From the NCBI RefSeq assembly GCF_014863605.1, contig NZ_CP062252.1, forward strand, positions 2,489,001-2,553,000: a stretch of 64,000 nucleotides of DNA, read 5' to 3'. The DNA is from Pseudomonas allokribbensis (GTDB lineage: Bacteria; Pseudomonadota; Gammaproteobacteria; Pseudomonadales; Pseudomonadaceae). The notes under the pieces are model-generated. The model did no database searches and was not told the origin of the DNA. It was given only the letters and a program-made list of their open reading frames with translations. Made by a program: the position numbers and the translations under genes. Shown piece by piece: positions 25,575 to 33,479 of this stretch. Position 1 is the first letter of the stretch. Each line of letters starts with the position of its first letter.

Positions 25575-25946
25575 ATGATCAAGCCAACGCCAAACCCGCC
25601 TGAAACAGATACAACCTCGCCCTACGAAACCCTCGATTCAAAGAAATTCCACGAAGCCGCCGAACGCGCCCTCGATCACTACCTCAATCCGTTCCACCCC
25701 AGAAAGCCGCTGCTCAAACCCAACTCCCGCTACCTCATCGCCCCCGGCATCGCGAACGAAGAACTGCTGGCCGACGCCTGCGAAACCCTGACCTCGGCCA
25801 AAACCATGGCCAGCGATTTCGCCGGGATGATCGATGCGCCGCAGCGGCATGTGCTGCTGGGCATCGGGCAACTGATCATGCTGGCGGAACTGGCGGTGAA
25901 TCGGGTGCTGGATAACCAGGACGTGGCGGCTGAACCTCGGCCCTGA
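25575..25946 (+). CDS. DUF6124 family protein
   Basis: A 123-residue small soluble protein: a polar Pro/Thr-rich start, then HEAAERALDHYLNP, and a C-terminal helical part (NEELLADACETLTSAKTMA, then LLGIGQLIMLAELAVNRVLDN). This is the DUF6124 (formerly DUF3077-like) pattern, common in several copies in Pseudomonas genomes. Function unknown. The start is ATG 25575 after AAGGAG; upstream in-frame codons belong to the structured leader. Translation is likely controlled by that leader. A strong terminator follows, so it is monocistronic. Confidence 0.8.
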   Translation: MIKPTPNPPETDTTSPYETLDSKKFHEAAERALDHYLNPFHPRKPLLKPNSRYLIAPGIANEELLADACETLTSAKTMASDFAGMIDAPQRHVLLGIGQLIMLAELAVNRVLDNQDVAAEPRP

Positions 25947-25958
25947 GGGCTGAAACTG

Positions 25959-25986
25959 AAACGGCCCCTTTGCGGGGCCGTTTTTG
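25959..25986 (+). terminator. Intrinsic terminator of the DUF6124 gene
   Basis: AACGGCCCC / GGGGCCGTT with a five-base loop (tttgc) followed by a run of T residues to 25985. It is a strong canonical terminator. Confidence 0.85.
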
Positions 25987-26036
25987 TGTCTGCAGGAAAA
26001 CCGTTCACCGATGACCATTCGTCTTGAAACCACGCT

Positions 26037-26058
26037 CACCTGTCAGATCTGACAGGTG
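26037..26058. promoter_or_regulatory. Perfect 22-bp palindrome before the Ig-repeat gene
   Basis: The half site CACCTGTCAGA is followed immediately by its exact reverse complement, with no spacer and centred on AGATCT. It ends 73 bp before ATG 26132. A perfect palindrome of this length in a promoter-proximal spot suggests a strong operator for a dimeric regulator. Confidence 0.45.
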
Positions 26059-26131
26059 ACGGTTCTCTCCTTTCGCGGTGTCATGAGTTTCGCCCCGAAG
26101 ATGGCTATTGACTGCGCGCCAGGAGAACAAC

Positions 26132-28978
26132 ATGAGCATCAACGTCAATTCGACACAGATCAGCGCCTTGCTCCAGCTGTATCCGATGGCCATCCCGGGC
26201 GCAGTAGAAAACCTGCAACCGCCAGGGGCCTACCATCTCGGCATTCCCGAAAGCATTCATTCGCCATCCACCAAACTCTTCATGGTGATCGACCCGGTCA
26301 CGTTGTTTTCTACTCCCTTCGCGGCAGGTGACTCCGTAAGGCTGTGGGTCAACAGCCAGGCGACATCCGTGATCAAGCCTATCAAACCGGGCGAAGAGAA
26401 TGACCGCATTTTTATGGAGTTGCCTTGGGGAGTGTTGAAGGATGGCCTCAATACGCTGTACTACGAAGTCACCCGGGTCAGCGGTAATAAAGATCAATCC
26501 ACCCCGATACTGAATGTGCTGTTCAATAACCCGGTCTCCACTATCACAGTGAATCATCCGCCCAGCATCGGTCCAGGGCAGTCGGCTACCGTCACTTTAA
26601 CCCGCAGCGACCCGCGCCAATTTGACGAAGTGGAACTGACCATAGGCTCGTGGAGTAAAACCATTCCCTATGTCCATCCTGCCAACCCGGTCACCTATAC
26701 CTTGACGGCTCTTGACCTCCAGCAGATCGGTGACGGTACTCGTTCAGTGAGCGCCACCCTAAAAGATCAACTGAGTAACCTCAGAGTGTCGCCGACGACC
26801 TCCATCGTCATCACCGCCAACACACTTGTGTTACCGCCCCCCTCCGTCACGGGGCAGACAGGCAACAACTTCAGTCCGACCTTGCAGAATGTCGAGGTAG
26901 TGGTGCCTGCGGGCACTTTGCTACCCAGCGACAAGGTCTACGTCGAATGGGAGGGCGCAATCAGTGCGCCGGGGGCGTCATTCAAAAGTGCGCAACGGCT
27001 GGTCAGTGCCGGCCTGAAGTTTCCGGTACCACGCTCGGTGCTGGCCTACAGCCTGGGCAAAGCGGTCAAGGTTACCTATGTCATCGAGCGCAATGGTGTC
27101 TCGACCTCATCGCAAGTCTTGCCACTGAATATCCTGCCATTGCCCGCAACGGCGCTGATCCCGCCGAAAATTCTGGAAGCGGATGCTAATAACGTGCTTG
27201 ACGTTATCGCGCTGGGCACGAAGAACGCCACGATTCACGCCTTGCTCTTTACGCTTATTGCAGATGGCATGCCGTGCTGGCTTTCGCTGGAGGGCAAGAA
27301 GGCGGACGGTACGGCGCACAATCTGGTCTTGTGGAATGGCCTGCCGGCGCGGGTCAATCCGACTTGGGTCAGTCAGGGTTTCTGGCCTGCCGCACTGGTG
27401 AGCAGTTACCTGAAGCAACTGGGAGATGGCACTTCACTGCGCATCAAGTTTGCGGTGTCGATGGACATGAGCAATGTCAGAGCGACGGCCTTGGAGTTTC
27501 CGGATCGGGTCTACAAGGTCAAGGCTGTGGCGCTCGTAGCGCCAACCATCGCCAACGTGAACGAGAACACCGCCACCGGTAAACCTGTTGCGAACACAGG
27601 AACCACCACGGCAACCACGCTGGTGATCAGCGGCAAACTGAGCCCCGGCCAGCAGGGCGAGTTGTACGATGGCAGCGGCGCGAGCGCGAAGCCGTTGGGC
27701 AAGGTGACCGCCAACGCGGCGGGCGACTATTCGATCACCATCACGGCCGCGCAGGGTGCCCATCGGTTTTACATTCAGTCGCTGTATCACCCCGGGACGG
27801 TGTACTCCAATGTCTGGACGTTGACTGTTGTTGCTCTCGTTGTACCGACCATCGCCAACGTGAACGAGAACACCGCCACCGGTAAACCTGTTGCGAACGC
27901 AGGATTCACCACGGCGACCACGCTGGTGATCAGCGGCAAGCTGAGCCCTGGCCAGCAGGGCGAGTTGTACGATGGCAGCGGTGCGAGCGCGAAGCCGTTG
28001 GGCAAGGTGACCGCCAACGCGGCGGGAGACTATTCGATCACCATCACGGTCGCGCAGGGCGCCCATCGATTTTACATTCAGTCGCTGTATCACCCCGGGA
28101 CGGTGTACTCCAATGTTCATACCCTGACTGTGGTGGCACTCGTCAATCCAACTATCGAATCGGTGACTACGGAGCCAGGTAAGGTCGAAATTCCGCATAA
28201 CGGACCAACGATAGCGGACACCGTCAACGTAACCGGTCAAGCAAGCGCAAATCTGCGGGTAGAGATTCTGGTCAATGGCCAATTGAAAGCGACGCTGACA
28301 ACGAAGCCGGATGGTAGCTACTCCCAAGCATTGTCCGGATTCAATTACGACACGCGAACAGATATTCAGGTCAGAGCGTTATACGCTAACAATCCAGTTT
28401 CGGCGATCCGGTCATTTGTGGTTCGTCGCACCCTGCAAATCGATCAAGGCGACATGAACCTGAATGGATATAGAGTTGAAACCCCATGGCAGAAAAACGG
28501 CAACGCCTTCCCGGGCAATACTCAGAGACGCGCAGCTGTATACGGTGTGGGCCCTGTCACTTACAGCTCCAATAACCCGGCTGTAGTTGGTGTTAACTCA
28601 GCCGGTGACGTTACCGGATATCGTCACGGTAGTGGGGTAATCACGGCCACTGACGGAGTAACATCCCTGAGTTACCGTGTTTTCGTCACTAAAGTGTTCA
28701 AGTTGGAGTTCGGCGTTACCAAACTCAATTATTCGGAGTCGCTCAACTGGATAAGAAGCATTCCTGGCGCAGAACCCGTGGTCAACGCCTTGGGGGGCAT
28801 GTCTGTGGTTTACGGTCCACCGCAATTCTGGCCGCTGCCGGCTGGCGTCGTTTATAGAGTGTGCAGTGATTCGGGGTGCCCGGCCAATACTTGCCAGCTT
28901 TGGATCGCTCCGGCAGGAGTCGCTTGTTATGCTGATCTGGATACCCGCTACGATGCATTTATTCTCGTTCCGATTTAG
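26132..28978 (+). CDS. Large Ig-like repeat protein, possible surface or secreted accessory protein
   Basis: A 948-residue protein starting MSINVNSTQISALLQLYPM after AGGAGAACAAC. There is no signal peptide or membrane helix. Residues about 110-460 look like beta-sandwich modules (IVITANTLVLPPPSVTGQ linkers). Two almost identical 101-residue modules follow (about 469-670), each with PTIANVNENTATGKPVAN and PGQQGELYDGSGA. A diverged third copy comes next, then a bacterial Ig-like group 2 module (SSNNPAVVGVNSAGDVTGYR), and a unique Cys-containing C-terminal domain (CSDSGCPANTCQLW). Such modular proteins are usually adhesins or carriers of effector tips, but the export route is unknown. The last 280 codons look richer in AT than the neighbours, which hints at a transferred C-terminus. 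Confidence 0.75.
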   Translation: MSINVNSTQISALLQLYPMAIPGAVENLQPPGAYHLGIPESIHSPSTKLFMVIDPVTLFSTPFAAGDSVRLWVNSQATSVIKPIKPGEENDRIFMELPWGVLKDGLNTLYYEVTRVSGNKDQSTPILNVLFNNPVSTITVNHPPSIGPGQSATVTLTRSDPRQFDEVELTIGSWSKTIPYVHPANPVTYTLTALDLQQIGDGTRSVSATLKDQLSNLRVSPTTSIVITANTLVLPPPSVTGQTGNNFSPTLQNVEVVVPAGTLLPSDKVYVEWEGAISAPGASFKSAQRLVSAGLKFPVPRSVLAYSLGKAVKVTYVIERNGVSTSSQVLPLNILPLPATALIPPKILEADANNVLDVIALGTKNATIHALLFTLIADGMPCWLSLEGKKADGTAHNLVLWNGLPARVNPTWVSQGFWPAALVSSYLKQLGDGTSLRIKFAVSMDMSNVRATALEFPDRVYKVKAVALVAPTIANVNENTATGKPVANTGTTTATTLVISGKLSPGQQGELYDGSGASAKPLGKVTANAAGDYSITITAAQGAHRFYIQSLYHPGTVYSNVWTLTVVALVVPTIANVNENTATGKPVANAGFTTATTLVISGKLSPGQQGELYDGSGASAKPLGKVTANAAGDYSITITVAQGAHRFYIQSLYHPGTVYSNVHTLTVVALVNPTIESVTTEPGKVEIPHNGPTIADTVNVTGQASANLRVEILVNGQLKATLTTKPDGSYSQALSGFNYDTRTDIQVRALYANNPVSAIRSFVVRRTLQIDQGDMNLNGYRVETPWQKNGNAFPGNTQRRAAVYGVGPVTYSSNNPAVVGVNSAGDVTGYRHGSGVITATDGVTSLSYRVFVTKVFKLEFGVTKLNYSESLNWIRSIPGAEPVVNALGGMSVVYGPPQFWPLPAGVVYRVCSDSGCPANTCQLWIAPAGVACYADLDTRYDAFILVPI
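27536..28141 (+). repeat. Two tandem 303-bp near-identical repeats inside the Ig-repeat gene
   Basis: The segment starting near 27536 recurs in frame with a period of 303 bp (101 codons); for example, accatcgccaacgtgaacg begins at 27545 and 27848. The copies differ at only a few codons (such as NTGTTT against NAGFTT, and W against H near the end). The close match points to recent duplication or gene conversion. Confidence 0.85.
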
Positions 28979-28989
28979 GCCAAAAAGGT

Positions 28990-29030
28990 GCCAAAAAGGG
29001 GACGCATTTATTTACCTGTTTATTTACCTG
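28990..29030. repeat. Short repeat remnant after the Ig-repeat gene
   Basis: AAAAAGGGGACGCATTTATT is followed by a perfect tandem copy of the 12-mer TTTATTTACCTG (29007-29018 and 29019-29030). The first part resembles the dispersed GGGGACAGATTTATTT-type sequences found beside small transposase genes in gammaproteobacteria; this likeness is from memory. No transposase is present. Confidence 0.35.
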
Positions 29031-29068
29031 CAGCAAAGTCATGACCAATGACGTTGCTGATTACCCTT

Positions 29069-29100
29069 ACGGCCCGCAGCGATGCGGGTCGTTTTGTTGT
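29069..29100 (+). terminator. Intrinsic terminator of the Ig-repeat gene
   Basis: ACGGCCCGCA / TGCGGGTCGT with loop GCGA (29069-29092) forms a 10-bp stem with one G-U pair, followed by TTTTGTTGTT on the plus strand. It also abuts the end of the converging AraC gene. Confidence 0.75.
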
Positions 29101-29933
29101 TATCCCCGATACTGTCCCGGCGTCGCCGCCAGATGCTGCTTGAACGCCCGCTGAAAATGCGCCTGATCGGCAAACCCCGCCTCCAGTGCCACATCCGCAA
29201 TCAAATGCCCGCGACGCAAACACTCGCGAGCGAACTGGATGCGCTGGTTAACCAAAAACGCATGGGGCGTCATGCCGAAGTGCAGTTTGAAGGCGCGGAT
29301 CAGGTAGGACGGTGACAGCTCGGCAGCGACGCAGATGTCGTCGAGGCTGAGCAGGTCGGTGCAGTGTTGGCGGATGAAGTCGGCGGCGCGTTCGAGTTTG
29401 AAGTTCGGTTCGCGCAACGGAGGTTCGATCGGGTTCAGGCGCAGTTGCAGGTCGCTGAAAAACTCCACCGCTGCGCTCTGTTTGCGCAGCACGTCTTGCT
29501 GCTCGTCGACCAACACGCCGTACAACGCATTCAAATCGCGAAACAGACGAGCATCATTTAAATGGGTATCGGAAAACCGCCGAAACTCAAGTTCCGCACT
29601 GAACCCCAACTGATGCTGCAGATCCGTCAGCCACGGCGTTTCCACATACAACATCAAATACGACCACGGCTGATCGTCGATCGGGTTGCACGCGTGGACG
29701 TCCCCCGGATTCATCAGCACCACGGTGCCGGCCGCCACTTCGAACGATGATTGCTCATGCACATAAGTGCTGCGCCCGGCGGTGATCGCGCCGATGGAAA
29801 AGTGCGCGTGGGAGTGCCGTGAGTAGCAGACCTCACGCCCATCGGCGATGGCCCGCGCTTCGATGAAGGGCAGGGCGTCGTCGCGCCAGAAGCGCGGGGC
29901 TTGTTCGGGGTTCTTGGCGACAGCTTTCATCAT
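29100..29933 (-). CDS. AraC family transcriptional regulator
   Basis: A 277-residue protein with an N-terminal cupin sensor domain (CYSRHSHAHFSIGAITAGRS, then VVLMNPGDVHACNP) and a C-terminal double helix-turn-helix (LSLDDICVAAELSPSYLIRAFKLHFGMTPHAFL, then IADVALEAGFADQAHFQRAFKQHLAATPGQYR). The start is ATG-ATG at 29933/29930; a longer frame upstream runs through the neighbouring VOC gene and is not credible. It may control a LysE-type exporter, as related regulators do, but no target sits directly beside it. Confidence 0.87.
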   Translation of the reverse strand: MMKAVAKNPEQAPRFWRDDALPFIEARAIADGREVCYSRHSHAHFSIGAITAGRSTYVHEQSSFEVAAGTVVLMNPGDVHACNPIDDQPWSYLMLYVETPWLTDLQHQLGFSAELEFRRFSDTHLNDARLFRDLNALYGVLVDEQQDVLRKQSAAVEFFSDLQLRLNPIEPPLREPNFKLERAADFIRQHCTDLLSLDDICVAAELSPSYLIRAFKLHFGMTPHAFLVNQRIQFARECLRRGHLIADVALEAGFADQAHFQRAFKQHLAATPGQYRG

Positions 29934-29965
29934 TGTGGTTCTCGGCAGGCCAGTGCCCGAGTGTA

Positions 29966-30469
29966 TTAGCTCTGGCCGGCGAAGGCTCGTTCGAGTTCGG
30001 CGATGTCGAGTTTTTTCATCCCGAGCATGGCCTGCATCGCCCGTTGGGCCTTGGTCTGGTCGGCGTCGGTCATCATGTGCATGAACGCCACCGGCACGAT
30101 CTGCCACGACACGCCGAACTTGTCCTTGAGCCAGCCGCACTGTTGGGCTTCCACTGGGCCGCCGGCAGACAGGTTGCCCCAGAAGTGGTCGACCTCTTCC
30201 TGGGTCTGGCAATTGACCTGAAACGACACCGCTTCATTGAATTTGAACACCGGCCCGCCATTGAGCCCGGTGAAGCTGTGGCCGTCGAGTTCGAAACTGA
30301 CGGTCATCACCGAGCCTTCCGGGCGGCCGTGGAATTCCTGGCCGACCTTGCTGTAGTGGGTGAGGGCGGTGATTTTCGAGTGATCGAAGATCGAGCAGTA
30401 GAACTTGGCCGCCGCCTCGGCCTGATCGTCGAACCACAGGCACGGGGTCAGCTTCTGAAAGCGTTGCAT
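29966..30469 (-). CDS. VOC superfamily PhnB-like protein
   Basis: A 167-residue protein starting MQRFQKLTPCLWFDDQAEAAAKFYCSIFDHSKI, typical of the PhnB / 3-demethylubiquinone-methyltransferase-like VOC group. The middle has SFELDGHSFTGLNGGP, and later GWLKDKFGVSWQIVP. ATG 30469 is preceded by GAGGATGACTGCC and fits homologues better than upstream ATGs at 30478 or 30496. Function unknown. It lies 32 bp upstream of the AraC gene on the same strand and may be co-transcribed with it. Confidence 0.83.
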   Translation of the reverse strand: MQRFQKLTPCLWFDDQAEAAAKFYCSIFDHSKITALTHYSKVGQEFHGRPEGSVMTVSFELDGHSFTGLNGGPVFKFNEAVSFQVNCQTQEEVDHFWGNLSAGGPVEAQQCGWLKDKFGVSWQIVPVAFMHMMTDADQTKAQRAMQAMLGMKKLDIAELERAFAGQS

Positions 30470-30578
30470 GGCAGTCATCCTCGGCAGGTTGGACACGCTG
30501 GATTAATAGCGTAGTCAGTCTGGGCTCAGCTGGCGGTGCCGTGGATCGAGTGGTTGGCTGTTGTGAGGATGAGGTGTA

Positions 30579-30635
30579 GTCGTATTGACTTTGATTGGTG
30601 TCATAAAGACTCTTTTGTATTTGTGTCAAATTGAC
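30579..30635 (+). promoter_or_regulatory. Three NorR/FhpR-type enhancer sites before ppyR-nnrS
   Basis: Three 11-bp sites each fit GT-N7-AC, the NorR core: gtcgtattgac (30579-30589), gtcataaagac (30600-30610) and gtcaaattgac (30625-30635, a perfect GTCA-N3-TGAC). They lie upstream of a sigma-54-like promoter, the layout used by nitric-oxide-sensing NorR-type activators. Confidence 0.55.
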
Positions 30636-30676
30636 TCGTGTTTTCGCAACTGGCTGATATTGCTGGGCTAAAAATC

Positions 30677-30692
30677 TGGCACGCAAGTTGAA
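30677..30692 (+). promoter_or_regulatory. Sigma-54 (RpoN) promoter-like element
   Basis: TGGCACGCAAGTTGAA matches the -24/-12 consensus TGGCAC-N5-TTGC closely; only the C of the -12 GC is replaced by A. It is about 40 bp before the ppyR-like start codon and downstream of the three NorR-type sites. Confidence 0.55.
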
Positions 30693-30732
30693 TTGTTCAA
30701 CGTACAAACTGATCCGCTCAGGAGTACGAAAC

Positions 30733-30981
30733 ATGTTCACTGTCTTCGAGAGTCCGCTGAACGTTCTGCACCTGTCGAGCAAAGTGCTCGTTGCCGGTCT
30801 GGTCATGTTGCTGGCCGGGATTTACGGCGCTTATCTGTATCAGGGCCCTATGCCGATTGCGTTGCTGGTGGCGATGCACGCCATGACCATCGTCGGCCCG
30901 ACGCTGATCAAGATCGGCTATGTGATGCGCCTGCTGTCGCAGTATCGGTTGGGCCAGTCACCCGCACTGGCGGTGGCCTGA
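30733..30981 (+). CDS. ppyR: PpyR-like small transmembrane protein
   Basis: An 82-residue protein with two predicted membrane helices (VLVAGLVMLLAGIYGAYLY and the LLVAMHAMTIVGPTLIKIG stretch). Size, the start MFTVFESPLNVLHLSS and its position directly before an nnrS gene recall PpyR of P. aeruginosa, reported as a transmembrane regulator of psl and pyoverdine genes and encoded near nnrS-family and flavohaemoglobin genes. The recognition is from memory. ATG 30733 follows CAGGAGTACGAAAC. It ends 1 bp before the nnrS start, so the two form an operon under the NorR/sigma-54 type promoter. Confidence 0.65.
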   Translation: MFTVFESPLNVLHLSSKVLVAGLVMLLAGIYGAYLYQGPMPIALLVAMHAMTIVGPTLIKIGYVMRLLSQYRLGQSPALAVA

Positions 30982-30982
30982 G

Positions 30983-32137
30983 ATGCGCAGACTCGCGGCG
31001 GCGCCAGTGTTCAGCCTGGGCTTTCGGCCGCTGTTTCTGGCCGGGGCCGGATTCGCCGCTCTGGCGGTGCTGATCTGGGGCCTGTGGCTTTACGGCCATT
31101 GGTTCGATCTGCAACCGGCGGGCGGCATGCTCGCCTGGCATCGGCATGAGATGCCGTTCGGTTTCGCGGCGGCAATCGTTGCCGGGTTTCTGCTGACGGC
31201 GGTGCCCAACTGGACCGGGACTCCCGGCGTGCGCGGCGGGGCGTTGATCGCTTTGGTGTCGGCCTGGCTTCTCGGGCGCGTGGCCTGGTGGATGCCGTTG
31301 CCCGTTGGATTGATCCTCGCGCTGCAATGGGTTTTTCTGCCGCTGCTGGCGGTGATGCTGGCGCGGGATCTGATCGCCGCGCGCAAACGCGACAACTACC
31401 CGATTGTGCTGGTGCTCGCGCTGATGGCGGGTTGTCAGGCGCTGACCTTGATTGGCCTGTTCAACGACGACACCGGTTTGCAGCGCCAAGGCGTGCTGGG
31501 CGCGTTGTGGCTGATTGCGGCGCTGATGACAGTGATTGGCGGGCGAGTGATTCCGTTCTTTATCCAGCGTGGCTTGAACCATCCACCCGTGAAGGCTGCC
31601 AATCCACTGCCAACACGATTGCTATTGATCGGCAGTCTGCTGACAGCCGTCACTTTTGCAGCTGGTCTCAATGATTCGCCACGACTGTGGCTGGCAGCAC
31701 TGTTTGCGCTCACCGGCAGTTTGCAAATACTGCGGCTGATCCGCTGGCATGATCGCGGGATCTGGCGCGTGCCGCTGCTCTGGTCGTTGTACCTGGCTTA
31801 CGGCTGGATGGCATTGGCGATCTGGGCCATGGCGGCTTGGCATCTGGGACTGCTCGGCCAGCAAAGCCTGGCGACTCATGCGCTGGCCGTTGGCGGTGTC
31901 GGTGGCTTGATTCTGGCGATGATTGCGCGGGTCAGCCTCGGCCATACCGGGCGACTGTTGCAGCCACCGAAAGCCGTGGTGCTGGGTTTTGCGCTGGTGC
32001 TGATCGCGGCAGGTTGCCGGGTGTTGCTGGTGCCGTTTTCGAGTCTTGGCCTCGGCTTGTCTGTGGTGCTCTGGTGCGCGGCTTTTATTCTGTTCTTACG
32101 GCATTACACCGGGATTCTGCTCAAGCCAAGGCTGTAG
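30983..32137 (+). CDS. nnrS: NnrS family protein
   Basis: A 384-residue heme-copper membrane protein with about twelve helices. FSLGFRPLFLAGAGFAALAV, then LAWHRHEMPFGFAAAIVAGFLLTAVPNWTG and later FIQRGL and GHTGRLL, are the conserved NnrS blocks, with His residues that probably bind heme and copper. NnrS proteins protect against nitrosative stress, in part by limiting iron-nitrosyl damage. The gene starts 1 bp after ppyR. The upstream NorR-type sites agree with nitric-oxide-induced expression. It converges on a methyltransferase gene 4 bp away. Confidence 0.92.
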   Translation: MRRLAAAPVFSLGFRPLFLAGAGFAALAVLIWGLWLYGHWFDLQPAGGMLAWHRHEMPFGFAAAIVAGFLLTAVPNWTGTPGVRGGALIALVSAWLLGRVAWWMPLPVGLILALQWVFLPLLAVMLARDLIAARKRDNYPIVLVLALMAGCQALTLIGLFNDDTGLQRQGVLGALWLIAALMTVIGGRVIPFFIQRGLNHPPVKAANPLPTRLLLIGSLLTAVTFAAGLNDSPRLWLAALFALTGSLQILRLIRWHDRGIWRVPLLWSLYLAYGWMALAIWAMAAWHLGLLGQQSLATHALAVGGVGGLILAMIARVSLGHTGRLLQPPKAVVLGFALVLIAAGCRVLLVPFSSLGLGLSVVLWCAAFILFLRHYTGILLKPRL

Positions 32138-32141
32138 CGTT

Positions 32142-32813
32142 TCATCCGCGGCGCTCGGCAATCATCAGCAACGACTGTGGCACAGGGCTTTGCGGATGTT
32201 GTGGCTCGCGCAGACTGCTCAACTGAAATCCGGCCATGTCCAGCGCATTCAGCCAACTGGACAAGGTGCGGAAATACCACGGCATCGGTTGCCACTGGCC
32301 CTTGAAACCGTCGAAGGTTTCCTCGCGCCAGCCATCCTGATAATCACCCGCTGCCACCGACCACGGATGCAGCGTCTGGATCACCAGCGCACCGCCGGGC
32401 ACGAGCAGGGCGTTCATGGCGGCGAGCAGCGGGATGATGTCCTGATGCAGCAGGGAAAAGTTGGCGCAGATCAGGTTGTAATCGCGGCCGATGTCGACTT
32501 TCGCTTCTACCAAATCTTCATAGCTGGCGACCTGCACCGGTGACGATCCTGCCGCTTGCGCTGCCTCCACCAGTGTTGCATCACCGTCCACGCCGACCGC
32601 TTCGATCCCGCGTTCGGCCAGCGCCCGCAACAACCAGCCTTCGCCGCATCCCAGATCGAGCACGCGCTCGGGTTGGCGCCCCATGATTGCCAGCAGAATG
32701 GCCTGATCGGTGACCTGCCGACGGCTCTCGATGGCGCCGCTGCGCACGGCTTCGGTCCAGGCCAGGGCGTTGTGGTGCCAGCTCTGGAGCAGGGTGGATT
32801 CAGGCGAGGGCAT
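32142..32813 (-). CDS. Class I SAM-dependent methyltransferase
   Basis: A 223-residue methyltransferase. Motif I is ERVLDLGCGEGWLLRALAE (about residues 47-65), followed by AVGVDGDATLVEAA and NLICANFSLLHQD, the usual SAM-binding order. The substrate is not evident. ATG 32813 (MPSPESTLLQSWHHN) is preceded by GGAGCTCGCC; a longer frame to 33014 adds low-complexity residues with no homologue-like features and is not used. It is a single gene converging on nnrS. Confidence 0.85.
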   Translation of the reverse strand: MPSPESTLLQSWHHNALAWTEAVRSGAIESRRQVTDQAILLAIMGRQPERVLDLGCGEGWLLRALAERGIEAVGVDGDATLVEAAQAAGSSPVQVASYEDLVEAKVDIGRDYNLICANFSLLHQDIIPLLAAMNALLVPGGALVIQTLHPWSVAAGDYQDGWREETFDGFKGQWQPMPWYFRTLSSWLNALDMAGFQLSSLREPQHPQSPVPQSLLMIAERRG

Positions 32814-33048
32814 GGCGAGCTCCGAGGATGCGGGTGCAGACAAGGATAGGTCAGGTGTAGTCGGCCAGACGAATCCGGTTGCGACCGCCACGCTTGGATA
32901 GAGCGCGCTGGTGAGCATCGTGAGGGGATCGAGCGCCATGAACGGACGGGTCTGCCTGGATAGTGGTAATGGGCCACGATTGTAAGCGTTCGCCCAGTGG
33001 GCTGCTATTTTCACTCACCGGTTATTCCATTTTCAGGCGAGGTGTTCC

Positions 33049-33441
33049 ATGGACCGGTTTACTGGCGGTTGTCTGTGCGGCGAGGTGCGGATCGAGGCGT
33101 CGGGGCGACCTTACCGTGTCGGGATTTGTCACTGCCTCGATTGCCGAAAACACCATGGGGCGCTGTTTCATGCATCGGCGATCTTTCCCGAGGATGCGGT
33201 GGCGATCAGCGGCGAAACCCGGGACTATGCCGGGCGACATTTCTGCCCGCGCTGCGGGTCGTCGGTGTTCGGCCGCAGCGGCGATGAAGTCGAGGTGAAT
33301 CTGGGCGCGCTGGATGCGCCCGATCAATTGCAGCCGACTTACGAACTCTGGACGGTGCGTCGCGAGTCGTGGCTGCCGGCGTTTCCATTGGCCAGACACT
33401 ATGTGGGTAATCGCGAGGCAACGGGGAGAACCGAAGAGTAG
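33049..33441 (+). CDS. GFA family (glutathione-dependent formaldehyde-activating-like) protein
   Basis: A 130-residue zinc protein of the GFA/CENP-V fold. The zinc cysteines are visible in TGGCLCGEVRIEA, ICHCLDCRKHHG and FCPRCGSSVFGR. Founding members were proposed to join formaldehyde to glutathione, but most paralogues have no known role. The start is ATG 33049 after GAGGTGTTCC. It converges on an alpha/beta hydrolase gene with a hairpin between. Confidence 0.9.
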   Translation: MDRFTGGCLCGEVRIEASGRPYRVGICHCLDCRKHHGALFHASAIFPEDAVAISGETRDYAGRHFCPRCGSSVFGRSGDEVEVNLGALDAPDQLQPTYELWTVRRESWLPAFPLARHYVGNREATGRTEE

Positions 33442-33471
33442 CCGGGGGCAGGTATCGCACCTGACCCCGGC
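33441..33471. terminator. Hairpin between converging genes
   Basis: GCCGGGG-CAGGT and its complement ACCTG-CCCCGGC form a long stem with one internal mismatch and loop atcgc. No clear U-run is present on either strand, so its strength as a terminator is uncertain. Confidence 0.45.
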
Positions 33472-33479
33472 CAATAAAA

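Noticed and set aside
27536..28141. CRISPR-like repeat array
   Set aside because: The repeats are 303 bp, in frame and within a coding gene, with no spacers.
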